Shown: positions 1-32,504 of the stretch, in pieces
Layout of the letters: each line of letters starts with the position of its first letter
Numbering within the stretch: the stretch's first letter is position 1
Source: Monomorium pharaonis
Taxonomy: Eukaryota; Arthropoda; Insecta; Hymenoptera; Formicidae
Reading direction: 5' to 3'
Assembly (NCBI RefSeq): GCF_013373865.1
Contig: NC_050471.1
Coordinates: 4,172,501 to 4,236,500 of the forward strand
DNA: 64,000 bases
The notes under the pieces: model-generated
What the model saw: the letters and a program-made list of their open reading frames with translations, nothing else
What the model was told of the DNA's origin: nothing
Database searches by the model: none
Made by a program: the position numbers and the translations under genes

Positions 1-3000
1 TACAAAATCTAACGATGACGTTGAATCGGACAATTTGACTGTCGGGAAATTTGAAGGCAGTAAATATTGAGATCAAAGAACGATTATCGATCGGATCCTT
101 CAATAGCGCAGGAAAGGTTGCCGGATCCGTCGGACATCCAATTTCGTCGAGAAGAAGGTACGAGGATTCTCCAGATGCGCTACTAGCTACAAGGTGACCA
201 GCTGCGATATCATAAGTTCCTGTCAAACGGAGAAATTAAATTATTTTTCTCCGAGATAAAATATATATTTCATGCAGCTAAAGATAAACTCGTCAAAAGT
301 ACATTTCAAATATTTTTTTAATAAAAAAATGATTAATTAACATTAAGAAGAATTCCAATGTGATGGAAGATAATTTTTCTGGAAACATCTTATGTTGCAT
401 AAAAACTACTCACCGTTCACGGGATGGATTTCAATTCTGAGTGTTAATTTCTGTCCCAATTGGGTAACGACAGCGTTTGTATTGTCTTCGTTGAGAATCC
501 TCATCGTTACCACTGGCGCCTCGGACGATACGTTCACTACAATTGACCCAACCGGCGGTACGCCTGCGCTACAAAAGAATAACCAGAGCCGGAATATCGG
601 GGACGCTTGTCACAGTATCAGGACAATTTTGCATCAGGCGGAAAATTATATTATGGAGTGAACCTTTCACTCTTTTCAAAAAAACCACGAGCCTATACAA
701 AGAAACGCTAGACTTACTTTGGATCGACAAAAGAGAAATTGGAATGAATGGTCACGTTTCTCGGTTCCGGAAGACCGGTCTCATCTAAGGAGCATCCGAT
801 TCTCGCCGATTGATCTCCCAATCGCTGGATGATTGGATTGTACTGTATCACAACGGTGGCCCAAACAAACGTGTGCGTCCTATAAAAATGAGATCCAGTA
901 CCTTAGTGAAATTGATAATTTTTCGTTTCATCGAGATTTATTCAAAATTAATCGACACGATTAGATGACTTTGAGATCAAGTACCGATTTTCCTTGTCGA
1001 TGGAAAACGCAGGTTTAAGACCGCACGCAATGATGGGCTTGTCGATCTGCTCTTTTTTTGGCAGCGGCAATTTTAATATTGTCACGTTGTTGCCAACGCC
1101 ATTAACGCTACAGGTATTGTCTTCGTAACCACTCGCGTACATCCGCCCTACGAAGGGCTCCGCAGTGGTCAGTATGATAGTCATGGTTGATTCGCTGCAC
1201 TCTACTTTTACTGTGAAACAAAGCAGTGCAGTCAATATGGAAAATGTTGGGCAATGAAACTTGTAGACTTTAATCAGTAAACTGCGACCGTGTGTGTTAT
1301 ATAAAATAAATAAATACAGTTACTGGAAAGGCGAGATCTCATGTCTAATAACGATTTTTGTGAATTTTATATGTTCTGCCTCTACGCTTTTTTTTTTTAA
1401 CGCGTTGATTACTATTTGATTTTAAAATGTAGTTCTATGGTCAAAACTTGTTAAACTATCCATGCATTGCAAATCGTACGATCTATACAAGGCTCCTGTT
1501 CCTTGTAGATTACGTTAGGTCTGGCCACCAACGAGCTGACTCCAAGACCGATTGTGGTGTCGGAGTGTAGCAGGCAGAGCGACCTGTTCTCCGAATAATC
1601 GACAGTATAGGCTCTGCATATGAAACCATCTGCACTGCGGTCACACCTCTCCTCGCACTAAAAGAGAATCAATCTCGAGTGACAGAGTGAATTGGCTCTC
1701 GTGCCCACAAGAACGACAAGGGATATAAAGGATACCTGCTTTATGTCCAGTCCCGGTAACGCTATGTCCGAATATGGCAACGACACGTTTCGAAATTCTG
1801 CGTAGGAACAATAGCTCTTCTTCGCTGCATCACAGGACACACGAGTTAAAATTCAGTGCAGTTTCACTTACAGAAGGGTAGGTCGGTTTATCGACTTACT
1901 TATGTTATGGCACTGATCCTGCAAATACTCGTCGCGATACATCGACGATCTGTAGGCTTGCGGTCTGGTTCCCCTTTCGAGCTTCGATAACGAACACGTG
2001 CCAATGGTATCGTTGATTGACAAAGGCTCACCCGTACGATATTGCGCGGATGCACATTCGTCCCCTGATCATCATTCAAATCGTTCGTATACAGCATGTA
2101 ATATTCTTGAAAATTTCGATTTATTTGGTAGCCGGGACTCGGTACAATCTACGTAATTACTTTTACATACCTGCTTGTAGACACCTCTCATAACATTCAC
2201 TTCTCCTTAATGCTTCATGAAACCAACCGGACTGCCCCTCTTTTAAAACAGCCCCCAATGTTCTTTCTACTTGCCACAGTTTCTGTTGTTTGCAGCTCGA
2301 TGGAACTAAAAGCGTAAAGAAATTTAAAAAAGATGCATTTTCAGAAACATCCAAAATTTTGTCTGAGAAATTACAAAAATTTTGTTCAATGCTTCAGACT
2401 TTTCTTCTGTCAAATATTTGCGAATTCAATCGTAGCTTGTTTTACATTTTATACAGAAATTAGAAAAAATTTAGCTAAAATAAAAAAATAGTTTTATAAT
2501 TTAATACATCATTATAAAAAATAGTTTTTACCTTTAATACACATCTGATGGAAAAATGTGGCATTTGTTTCGGGAATAAGTTCCTCGCTCCTTACCTGCA
2601 CGCTATAGCAAATATTTCTCGCAAAGTCAACTACGAAAGCTGTACAATTCAGACTTTTACACCTATAATAGACAAATTTTTTAACGATAAGTTTACAAAC
2701 ATACTTTTCTGCAATAATAGCAAGTATGTAGATACAGTTGACTTATATAAATATTCTTTAAAAAAAAAAAACATTAATTTTCTCTATGGAAAATATTGAC
2801 ATCAAAGCGTTTTAATTCTTGCCCAACAAAACGTATCCGTCTATTAGTGAACAAATGTGTAGGTATATGTGTAAAATATTCATAACTCGTCTAAAGACAG
2901 CATTCACTTAATATCAGATTTCTTGGAATAGCTAGCAATTTACTATATTTGTTGGAATGTAGTTATAAAATCTGCAGGAAAGAAAGAGCTAATTAATTAA

Positions 3001-3698
3001 TTAATGAATCACCTTTCAAAGCAAGGCACGATGATACCGTTGTTACCTATGGATGTAATACCGTTTCTGTAAAATACTGTCTCTATAGCATTTGCTGGTT
3101 TGGCTCCGGCGATTTTTTCCCATCCCGTATCTTGATTCTGACAACTCTGAGACTGACCTAAAGGCAAAAGTGCGTGTTTTGTAAAGTACATATGAGCTGT
3201 AGTTAAACAGCCTTGTGTCATGCCTACACAATGCTTTACGCGCTATTGCTGATGCTAGATAATATAATGGACACGATTGTATACATACGAGTCGCAGACG
3301 AACGATTGTCTAAACACGTTTTGCGATTAATCAAACTTGTGGACTAAGAAGTACGTAAAATAAAAAATAATGGTTTAAAATTTTGATAAAAAAAGTATCT
3401 ATAAAAACATTCTTTTCTTTAAATTGTTTTCAATTAAAAATTTTTTAGTCAAAAATTCTTATTTTACAATATTTGTCTATAATATATTTAAGTTAATAAT
3501 TTTATTTTTATAATTATACTATTTATATAAATAATTATATTCATTTTATTTTGACAAAAAAGTCTTTCTATTTCACGCTCCAATGCTTATTTTCTATATA
3601 TATATTTTTAGCAGTACATCACTCGCGCGTTGAGCCTCACCTGTGCTTGAAACGAGGCAGCAGGCGAAAATTATGCCGGCGAAACGCAATAACGTCAT
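1..3698 (-). CDS. PAN/apple and ZP domain secreted protein, trynity/neyo/morpheyus-like (3' end off window)
   Basis: Likely a secreted or membrane-anchored component of the apical extracellular matrix under the cuticle; that role is known for insect PAN-ZP proteins and is inferred here. Coding exons, in transcript order on the minus strand: 3641-3698, 3013-3157, 2532-2662, 2171-2305, 1900-2064, 1736-1824, 1480-1657, 985-1210, 718-879, 414-568, 219 to beyond 1. Phases agree at every junction and give about 554 residues. The start (ATG at 3698) opens a clear signal peptide, MTLLRFAGIIFACCLVSSTG. Three Cys-rich PAN modules follow (about residues 25-115, 116-211, 213-297), then a ZP domain from about residue 297 (motif CIDLKVECSESTM), still open at the window edge. 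Two junctions rest on weaker donors: GTACGA after 1480 and GTACTT after 985. The C-terminal furin site and membrane segment, if present, lie outside. nompA, which also has PAN and ZP domains, is the main alternative. Confidence 0.82.
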
Positions 3699-6600
3699 CT
3701 TGTATGTTTGCACTGCATACAACACGGGACAAGACCAAATTGCGAGAGATCGTTTTGCAGGTGTTTCCGAGATTGCTCTAGCTCCGGAACGGCATCTCCT
3801 GCTTCTAATCGCGCCACTGATGTACCTGTGCAAACGTCGTTACGTAACGCAGGCGCCGCTATCACGTGTAAAAACTGAAATCTGTACATACAGGTCACGT
3901 AGGCTTTGTTTATCTAGTGGTAAAGCGGCTAAACGCAATCATCAGCGCGTTAACGACTTCTTTAGGGACCCTTCTCTCTTAACTTCAAGGTTTTAAGATA
4001 ATGCAACGTTTCTCATAAGTGAGTTCCTAACGTTATGCACGCCGTTTTTTACCTCGCGTCTTTGGTTCCGCTATCTCTTAACACTACATAAACACACGAC
4101 AGCATAATCCGCGCGATAGCGGCTTATACATCAGAATTTATTATATGTTATACGCGAGTATATTCTGTTGAAATATACTCGCGTTCAATAAAATAAATCC
4201 TTCTCTATAATATAATCCACTTGTTATGTAGGTCAGAAAACTTTATCCCGTCTAATACAAACAAGTATATAGTGTGCATTTATTTCTCGCAATAAAAAAA
4301 AATCTTTATGTAATTGTAAATCTCTTGGAAAGAGAACACTTCTTACTTGTAGAGAGATAAAAAAAATTGTCAAGTGTTAATTGATTGTTCATGCGAAAGA
4401 GTCATACGTCATTAATGTATCCAAATGTGTAATACGATTGCTACGTTGATGACGGTTCATACTACCTAATACTTACATTTAACAATGACGAAGAGACTAC
4501 GGAAGATAGTATAATAGTGAAGCTATTTTTGCATTGACACGTAATCGCGCATTTAACTGATAACTTTGAAACACAAGTAAAAAGGAATTTTTTAAGATAA
4601 CCTATTTTATGCAATTTTTCGATTTATTTCCAAAGATTCTCCTACAAAGTATTATAAAATATCAATTATACATAAATGAGTTCGTGATTTATGTACACGT
4701 GCGTAATTTACGACCATATAATACTGTATTTTTGACTGTATAAAACAATATGCTTCTTATATTCTCTAGAAGTTCTAAGAAAGATTTTATAAAATTTACA
4801 AAGATCATTGTAAATAAAAAATTATATCCGAGAGACAAAAATCACGTAAAATGTTAAGAGATATATACGATGACTATGTTTCTTATCGTAAAGAAAACTT
4901 TTATTTCGAGTAGTTAACGTTTAAATTTTTTATTTTTCCAGTTTTGCTTCAGTTTTGTCCTTTATTTTAATTACAATTCCAATATCAAAAGTCTAATGCG
5001 AATTTTTACGGAAACGATTAAATTTAGTTTTACACAATATAACTTTTTTTGTTTTATTACTTATATTTTTTCATTTATTATCATTAAATTATTCAGATTA
5101 TATGCGTTTGTATTTGTTATAAGTTGTAATCTATTTTAGATTTAGACCGAGGATTTGTTTCAAAACATGGTCGAACCAGTTTCAAATAATCAGAAAATTG
5201 TGTAATATCTCATTTTGGTACACTGCACAAGAAAATGCATATAGCAGTCATAAAATGTTTGAATAACAAAGGGACAAAGGTTTAAAACTCAGGTCTCCTA
5301 TTTTCTCTAAAAGAAATATAGTCACCGTAAAGACAAATAAATTCCCACATCCCAAGGACTCGTACTCCTCGAGCAAAAGAAGAAAAGAATCTCATCGGGA
5401 TCTTGCACTCGTTTAAAAAGCCCCTTGTTCTTTGTACTTTGGAAGCGTTCACTCACGCTCTTGTGCAAACGCCGATCCGTCATTGAACTCTCCTAGCAGA
5501 GATCGTCACACTTAGCTGGGACGTGCATCGCCGGGGCGGGTTAGAGATCGGAGCACCTCCTGACGCGCGGCTTCAGCCTCATGAGAGCGTCTCGTCGAGC
5601 CGCGCTCGCGATTCACTCTCGATGGACATCCGTCCTTCTGCCAGCGTGCCGGCTTACCGTGATGCGACTGCGGGGCGAACACGTAACGAAATGAAAAGCA
5701 ATCGCCGGTGCACACCGTGCCACAACCAGCGGATACGACGAGGAAGAGCAGAGGGGCATTCCATCCGCCCGCCTGTGCGATCGAACGATCGGATGCGGCT
5801 GGGTAAATACACTGGCACCGCGCGACCATCCATTCACCGGCATTGTCGTTAAATAAAAAAAAAAAAAGAAAGAAAGAAAGAAAAAAGAACGATGGCGAGG
5901 TCGGCAAACGATTACCTGGGATGTTCCGCGCCGCCCACAAGTGTGCGACGCTCGCTCACCGTTGACACAATTTCGGCCTTCGTTGTCGTCACATCGTGTT
6001 ATCGCTACAAAAGTGCACGGCACTTACGGAGTCGAGCTTTGCTAGCGTTAAAAATGTAATATTAAATTGTCTGGAGGATCATTTGCGCGATTGGTATGGT
6101 TCAGAGGAAAGTGCGAGTACAGTTCGTCGGCCGGTACCAGAATCACTTTTCAAATAAAATCGAAATTTAAAGAAGAATAGGATTAATTAGGGATAAATAT
6201 GGGAAAGATTTTGTTATAAACAAAAATAAGTCTGCGTAAGGGTCCATCGAAATCTTTTTAACGCGGCCGCGAAATGTTCCAACTCCTGTTACAGCGTTAA
6301 CAGTGTTTCCCACGGTGAGGCCGTTTGAATTGAACAAGCATCGGAAGCCTATATCGATGGCGAACATCAAAACCCGTGTCCTTCGTTTTACGTAACTACC
6401 TGGCATCGTTTACGCTCGTTAGCCAGTGGTATATACACATCGATACTACAGCAAGACGGCACATCTAACGCGCCTCTCGCAAAATGAGAGGCTCTCTCGT
6501 TGAACATATAATAACGACGTGATATAACGGAATTGCATGTTGCTTTCTCGGAATTTCATTATTCGATAATGGCACGTTACGATAGAGATAATCTTTGTGA

Positions 6601-8089
6601 AACAAATAGATTAACGGCCGGTTATTGCAAAACTCAAAACCTATCGGGATGTCTCAAGATCCTGGATCATTATGACAAATTCGAATTTTAATTTGGACTT
6701 GTAACTTGATGAAATATTCAAGGGAAATTGTATCGTAGGGAAAGAGAAAAAATCACTGAATTCGCACGGTAATTATATTTCCTGCTGCGCAGGAAAATAA
6801 TTAAACGTCATTAAATTAATATCCGATTTCAAAAGTCAGACACATTTAATTTCGCAAAATCAATCGCTGCCAGTTTATTTTAATTACTCTGTTTTTTAAA
6901 TCTATTTTTGTAGAAAATTGTTTACACGGACAAATTAATTCGAGATGAGAAGCGCAATTACAAAATGTTACTCATACAAATTATGGAGAACAATTTAATT
7001 TACGTTCTCATTTTTAAATAGATTTTTTAGCTCTAACTTTCGACTAGAAAAAAAAAACATTTGCTTCGCTTTCATTCTTATCAGCCTCTATGTTAATTCT
7101 CTTATTACTAAATATAAGTGAAATCCTATTGATTTGTCGATTTGAAGTAAAATGCGTCAAACTGCGGGTATGGCGGTTTTACGCAAAAACACATTTCTTG
7201 CTTGCGAAGTAAATGTAATAAACATTAACCGATATTCCATTTTATGAGCTTATGGTATCTTCAGAGTTATGAAAGAATTCTCGAAACAGAGGCACAAATA
7301 TGAAATTCTTTGTATCCAAATTCTAAAGAGATGAAGAATAAAGTTAACTTTTCCGTTTATATAGGAATTCCCGAAATTACAGTTGCATTTTATTTATTAT
7401 ATATATAAATAATATTATATATACATATATTTTCTATTCTGTTTCATTTCAAATTTATAAAATGCAAAATTGTTTTTTATTCTATAAGTTTTATTTTATT
7501 CCAAAAATCGAATCTTTCATTAAATCGTTAATCTTTTAACTTTTTCAATTTCACTCTTTCGTTTGATTTTGTTCTATCTCGTTTAACTTTTGTTCTACTT
7601 TTCACCACTTTTGAAACCCTTAAGTGTACAATGATTTTAAATTACACACGATACAATTGCTCTCCCGATATGACAAGTCTACATAATACGATTTAGAATT
7701 CAAATGGCACGCACGACAATGAGCGCTCGAATCGATTCGATCAATTTTACGTAAATCGATCTCATCGTTTTCCGATGAGCAACGACAGTGTCATTGGCCC
7801 GTACGAATAGAAGCCATTTATTTCTCATTACAACGAAAGGCACGTGGAATTTCAAATAAGTAAAGAGCAACAAATTGCGATTAAATGAAATTGCATATGT
7901 TTATTTGAATAAAAGTATTTACACGCATTTTGCTAATATTTATATTGTACCTTCAACGAATATCATTATTAATTGAAAAGAGACCATCAAACGTGAGCGT
8001 ATACATGCTTTGTATAATTTATAAATCAAAAAATACATCATGTATACAAAAATTGTTCTCAATTAAATTATATGTATGAAAAAAAAAAA
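3699..8089. other. Intergenic region between the ZP gene and the GRK promoter zone, no gene seen
   Basis: About 4.4 kb between divergent genes. 4000-5400 and 6050-8050 are AT-rich and hold only short, unconserved open frames. 5450-6030 is a GC- and CpG-rich island with a short (GAAA)n stretch at 5864-5884. It may be a promoter or a non-coding 5' exon of the ZP gene, since the ZP start codon sits only 58 coding bases before its first intron. The sequence alone does not prove either. No tRNA or transposon coding region was recognised. Confidence 0.5.
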
Positions 8090-9399
8090 TTGCAGAGTTA
8101 CCATCTTACCGACGGTCATTCTTCGCGAGGACGCAAACCTCTCGAGCTCGGCCGATATAGCGAAGCGCATCACGGAAGGCAGCTGTATTACCGACGACGT
8201 TTCACGCGTCTGGCACGCGACAGAGGGCACTGCGCCAATTAGGACGCCGAGCGAGCAAGTAGTACGTAGTACGACTCGCGCCGCGAGAAGTAACGAGCAG
8301 TTACGAATTTGTGTTCGAGGTGGTTTGTTGTCGTCGTGATCTCTTCGTCGGTGCGCCCGTCGCACTCGTCCCGCTCGCAACGTGAATAATTCTGGCAGCC
8401 TGCGGGAGGCGAATGCGCGCGTGCGACCGCGGCAATTTGGTGGAGTTGGCCGAGACACTCGACAGTATAATCGTTGGACGAACGACGTCGATCGCGACGT
8501 CGAGGGGAATCGACGGCCGCATCGTGGCCGCTCCGCGTAAATGGGTGTTCACGCGCGATTGACGACAATGACGACAATGACGACAGGCCAGCTTCGTTTA
8601 CGCGACGCGTAGTTCGGTACGTTACTAGAATACTGGCACTGTGACGCGAGAGGTGGTGGAGGATCAGCGAGAGGGGAGCAGGGGGTGGAGAACGAAGAGG
8701 AGAGCTCGACGCATCCCGAGAGCCAAGAAGGGAAAGACGTGGAGTGGAATCTCGACGGCGACGACGAGGACGACGACGACGAGGACGAGGACGAGGACGA
8801 GGACGAAAACGAGGTCGAGGGAAGAAGAGTGGAACGCGAAGAGAGGGAGAGTGAGAGAGAAAGAGAGCATTGTCCTCTGCGAGGAGAGTATCGTGTTGTC
8901 CTTGCCACGACACTAACCTCAGTCGGTGCTGCGCGCTCAGTCGCGTCACGATCGTCGCTCGTCGATCGACGTCCGTCCATCCGTCTCGGATCTGTCAATT
9001 AAGGGAGAGAGATAGAGAGAGAGAGGCGTTATCGCCCGTTCGATCGCACTCGGGATGCCATCCCCGCCGTCGGCGTCGCCGTCGTCCTCGTCGTCACCGT
9101 CGTCACCGTTGTCGTCGGCGTTACGCTAAAAATATGCGGCAGTGAGAAACGCGCGGACGGCGGAGCACCGCCCGTGGCAGAGCGAAGCGGCTGGCTGCTC
9201 TCTCGGCTGCGTGTGCCATCAGGTCCGCTGGTGGTGTGTTGTCGGACGGCGACGCGGCAGAGGGAGAGGGAGGAGGAGGAGGAACGGAAGGAGGAAGAGG
9301 AGGCAGGCCACAGGAGGAGACCTCGCTCGTCGGTGACGACCAAGGGGGTGATCATCGTACTCGCGCGACAACCCACCGACGAAAGGAGCACCGAGGAAA
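8090..9399 (+). promoter_or_regulatory. GC-rich upstream region, promoter and 5' leader of the GRK gene
   Basis: A CpG-rich block directly upstream of the GRK start codon, flanked upstream by AT-rich DNA. It contains a purine-rich (GACGAG)n stretch at about 8757-8813, GA-rich tracts to 8870 and again at 9004-9025 and 9250-9330. No convincing TATA box is visible, which fits a broad, TATA-less promoter. The exact transcription start cannot be read from sequence. The bases just before the ATG (GAGGAAAATGGCGG) must be 5' leader. Confidence 0.5.
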
Positions 9400-27661
<18,262 letters not shown>

Positions 27662-28575
27662 CCCAGTGTCGTCATGTGCGATGTCGCACCGTCATACTCC
27701 AGTCCCACTGCCCCGCAGCAGCGACAGCAGCAACAACTTTTTTTATACTAACGAATGATGGGGAGAGCAGCGATGAACAAGGAAAGGAAGGACTCGAGAA
27801 CTGAGCAATTGAGCGTTTCTCGGAATGCAGGCAGTGCCTCTTCCTTCCGAAAGCTCGTGCTGGACTTTAACGCTAGCAGCGTTAAAGAAAAAATGGTTAA
27901 ATCCCTCTTTCGGTACACCTCGATCAAACGGAACGTCCCAAAGAAAATTTCGTTATACGGCGGATAGCGCTGCGCTGTGTATTATAGAGACTCTAGCCAA
28001 GTAGTGTCGTACCGTGTGCGTACGTTCTCCCAGGGCCATGAGGATGATATACACATACACATACATTTACATACATTATATAAACACGAAAAAAATACAT
28101 ACACGTAAGTAATCGCGGTTCCTTCTGGTCACTGGCGCGGGCGCGTAGGCATCTCGTTATATTTGTACATTAGTTGTATGTGCAACATGTGACGTAGCGA
28201 CTAGCGACCGACCGAGCGACGAACAAAAGTTGGCAGATACCACACAGGAAACACGAAACACATCCGGTAGTGTATTATTATGACCTAGTACTCTCTACGC
28301 GATCCCGTACTCTTGTTACTTTTTACGCGTTTCGTCGTACCGCTCGTTTACTTAATTTATTTACTAATGCAGAGAGAGAAAGAGACCAGTTTTATATTAT
28401 CCTTACGATGAAACAAAAGTGACCCATTATTTATTGTGTTGTTAAGTGCGAGAGAATGAGAAAAAAAAGAAAGCTCATTTGTATATTAACTAAAGCGAAT
28501 ACCGAATGCATGCAACATATGTACGCTCGAGTGGATATACGCGAGTCCGCTCTGGCAATAAAATATGCGATGAAC
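27662..28575 (+). other. GRK 3' untranslated region (extent estimated)
   Basis: Follows the TAG stop at 27659-27661 and runs to just past the AATAAA signal at 28557. A 70-codon open frame at 27755-27967 lies inside but shows no family features and is taken as chance. Confidence 0.65.
28557..28562 (+). terminator. Polyadenylation signal AATAAA of the GRK gene
   Basis: Canonical hexamer about 0.9 kb after the GRK stop codon and the last strong signal before the oppositely oriented neighbour. Confidence 0.65.
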
Positions 28576-29047
28576 GTAGATGAGAAGAGCTTTTTTTCGT
28601 CCTGCATCATATGTCAGTAGAACGCTAAAATCCAGTAAGTATTTGTGATCTCCATTACATTATGTTTTGAATATAAAATCGTAATCTTTCCGTAATCATT
28701 GAATGATGTGTGAAATTAACAAATGTTCGATTTAACAGTTGTACGAGAAAAAAAATTACATATCAATGTCACGAATGAATTAAACCACATGGTCCATTTT
28801 TATATCGTATAACAATCGAAGTTTGCTACGTTTATGAATGGTACATTTTATTTTGGTAATCACGTTTATTAATCAAACAGCAAGTAGTAATTTCATTCGT
28901 GATTTATAAATGAATTAATACTCATGTACGCGTGTTTGCTTGAAGTATCCAATTACTACTCATATCCGCTGCGCACTTTTTGTCAAAATATATACATATA
29001 TATATATATACGCATAGGGATCGTTTGTAGAACGTGAAAAAAAAGGT
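28576..29047. other. Convergent intergenic region between GRK and the unknown gene
   Basis: About 470 AT-rich bases between two tail-to-tail genes, with a short (TA)n at about 28990-29010. No gene is seen. Confidence 0.6.
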
Positions 29048-29053
29048 TTTATT
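29048..29053 (-). terminator. Polyadenylation signal AATAAA (minus strand) of the unknown gene
   Basis: TTTATT on the plus strand, 127 bases beyond the stop codon of the minus-strand gene ending at 29180. Confidence 0.5.
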
Positions 29054-29179
29054 TTCTAGGGTTACATCAAATAATTATAAAATATTAAACTCATCGTAAG
29101 ATTTACACGATACGAACATTATAACTAGTGATCACTGTGATAAAAAAAAGAGTATGTATAATAAGAAACACGTTATATT

Positions 29180-32100
29180 TTATCTATCACGAATCTCCTT
29201 CAGCAACGACGCCAGCGTGAAGTCCACCGAACCGGCTGACTTGAGTCTTCGTTCCAGAGCCTCGAAGTCCGTTCTCTCGAGCCACGTTGGCGGATCGCTC
29301 TCCCTCGACGGCAGAGGACACAGCAGTCTTTCGACGACGGCGCACAGTCCGCACCACTCCCTAAACCCTAGCGGCTGCGTTATGTCCCCTATCACAGACT
29401 TCATATAAGATCGCTGTTCATCCGTCAATGCCTTCCCGATCACTTCCCGAAGAGCCTCCTCGACATCGCTCGGTGAAATGCGTCGCGCGCTGTGCAATGC
29501 CTCCTCATTAAATTTATTAAATATCCGACCGAATATCAGTTTCCTTCCCGACGTGACGTACGCATGTTTGCTGAGGTACTGAAGCGGTGTTAATCCTACA
29601 ATGATATTACATCGCTTATAAATGAATTCCAATCGATGAGATAAAGTAGATAAAAAAAATATACGGTGTAATGTATTATAAGTTCTAAAATACAAAAGCT
29701 TAAAGAAATAACAGGAATGTCCTGTTTAATACTTTTTACTTGTTTAATAGAAGCATAACTTGAAGTATCCGCGGATTCGTAAAACGTAACGACATACCAC
29801 AAAGACTATGACTGTCGAGTAGTTCAAAGCGCGCCGCTTGACGCGAGAATATCCGGGGAGCGTTTTCCGCCGATAGGCCGGCACTGGTTTGACGAGATCC
29901 GCGCAGAGTCGAGTATGCGTCGCCTTTCACTCGTAATGCCTCCTCTAAGGCGATTCGTCTCTAAAAAAAAAAAAGGGAAAATGAATTACTTTTAGAAAAG
30001 ATATTTTTTTCTTACTAATCGAATTTAGATCTGTCTCTTCACCTTGATTGAGAATTCCGCCTCCACCTTGTCACGATCCAGCTCTCGACACAAGTGCTTC
30101 AAGACTTCCGGCTCGAGGAAACTCGGAGGCATCGTGTGACTCGTCATCTGCGCGGACGTTCTCTTGGGAGACGTCGAGCCATCGACCTCGCCGGGGTTTA
30201 CGTGAAGCCTATTACAGTTCATTAAAGAGATTATAATATGGAAATTTTCGAAATAGATTTCAATTGGAATTATTTAATTATTTCCTAGATTTATATTATT
30301 ATTATTATTATTATAGTTTTATCGAAGTCTTTATACATTTATTGTGTTTTAAGGACAATTTCGATTGAAATCTATTTCGAGTAGTTAAACATTTTTCTTT
30401 CCATCCTCAGTCGATACTCCTCTCTATTTCTCTAGTGTGTAAATAAATAGACGGGACAACTGCATGCAGATGCATAATCTTTTGTGGATACTGACGACGA
30501 TCGTCGAGATCCGTCTCCGATCTGCGAGACCTGCGTTATCGTAGGCTCGAGCGGATCGCGAACTTCCGTTTGTTGGCCGTAAGTCGAGCCCCTCCTACAC
30601 TTTCTTTTACGCAATCGCTTTCCCCGTCTTCGTGTAATTGCTGGTTGCTGCTCGCTGCCGCTGTCGGCCTCCTCCTCCTCCTCTTCCTCCTCCATTTCCT
30701 CTGCGTTCCGGGACGAACTCTTTCACCAATAAGCAAGACAGTAGTGTCATTTTTCAAACAACGAAGAGTCTCAAATGAAAAAAAGGCACGCACACCTAGT
30801 TGCCTCTAGAGAGAGGTAATAGACATACCTTTTCGCATTTTTCAACGATGGGCGAGGAAGGTGACGGGGGACCAGCCCGCACAGGTGCCGCTAACGAATG
30901 TTGCGGTCGCGAGACCGGCTTGCCGACAAATACCTCGCTTTTTCGGGGCGTCGGCGGCAGTTCGAGCGTAAGAGCGTGCCAGCTAAAGGTCTCGTTTTCC
31001 TGAAACCCGATCGAACCGCCGATAACATCTTCGCGGAACAGACGTTTCGAATAGAGGAGAACGAGAGCCGCTCTCGGCTCGATCGCTGCTCCCATATGTA
31101 GAAACGTTTAAGCATTTTCCTCCAGTATTACAGTATCCATTCGCGGATTATCTCCTCGCGACCCTCTATTATTTACAAAACTAATTCATTTCTAATTATC
31201 TTCACTATTCTTATATGCTGTCGCATAAATTACAGGATTAAAATTTTCTTCTGTGTATCCTTTACATTATAAGAATTTTACTTTTTTGACAGATATACGT
31301 TATTTCGTTAATAGTGCTTTTGTCTAGTAGAATTATCCTATATTATTCTAGCTATCATTTTTGCAATTACTATTCTTTATCGTTTCTTAATATTCTTTGA
31401 CGAGGAAATTTATCTCAATGGGCACGGATCAATCCGTCTACAACGAGAACCGAAAGAAAAATGAAATCGTCAAAGCGGGATTATGCATTTGACACCGACC
31501 ACCTGCTGGTTCCGCGAGCTCGCTCGGAGATCCAGAACCAGGGTGGTGCGCTCGCGCGGATTGCAGGTCGCCGGCAAGTCTTCCTGGGCCGCGCGGCCAG
31601 TTAACGTTGTCGGTCCGCTGGCGAGCGTGGGCGCCGGGGTCAAAGGTCGCGAATCAGTTTCCGTGTATTTCCGGAAGAGCTCCTCGGGCACCGCCGAAGC
31701 GGTCATCTCGGCATTGTAACCATCGCAGCCGCCGTCACCGCCACCTCCGACATTTCCAGCCGCGGTCAGCTCGCCGCCGCCTCCGCCTGCGCCCACCTGC
31801 GCCAGCAGACTCGTCCGTATCATCTCCATTTCCTCCGGCAGCAAAAGAGCCTTTCCCTCGGTCGCCTGGTAAAAAGTGCATCGTGAAAAAAAAAAAAACA
31901 ATAATGCGCGGATGTCGCATGGCGCGAGGCGCGCGATAAGCGAGACGCGGGGAGATGATGTAAACAATTGATCGAGTTTCCTTTTTCTCTCGAGTTGTAC
32001 AATGCTTGGCCCGATAACTCTATTAATTATTACTATGATATTAATACAATGTAAACGAGATATTTTGTATCGCTAGATTTTATTCATAAAAAATATATGT

Positions 32101-32464
32101 ATAATAAAAACTTGAGCAAGGATAAAATTTATACACGTTTGAATTGACAAATTAACTTTACATATATTTTTCACGGTGTTATCATACACCCTTTCCTCCG
32201 CTCCCTTTCTCGCTACGTACGACGGCGAATGAATCGTTTACCCATGTGTCCTTAGCGCGTCGCACCACCTCCTTGGCCTCGCAGTCCGCCGGATGGTTGC
32301 ACAGGACCGAGCAGCCATAAGGATAAGGATTAAAGAGGCCGGCAAACGGTCGAAGGGCGAACGGTGCCGCTCGGGTACAGCCCGATAATTCCACGCTCTA
32401 CGTAGATACATATATATATATACACGTGATCTTTGAATAAATAAAGGGACGGACTGACGCAAAG

Positions 32465-32504
<40 letters not shown>

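Noticed and set aside
8239..8949. 236-codon minus-strand open frame rich in Arg-Pro and Arg
   Set aside because: Its composition follows from the GACGAG and GA repeats on the other strand; there are no domain features, and it overlaps the GRK promoter zone.
27755..27967. 70-codon frame downstream of the GRK stop
   Set aside because: Lies in the 3' untranslated region with no family resemblance.
31004..31095. Upstream extension of unknown-gene exon 4 containing RAALVLLYSKRLFRED
   Set aside because: Open, but the splice phase from exon 3 fits only the acceptor GGGTTTCAG at 31000; the alternative needs a weak GTGTCA donor.
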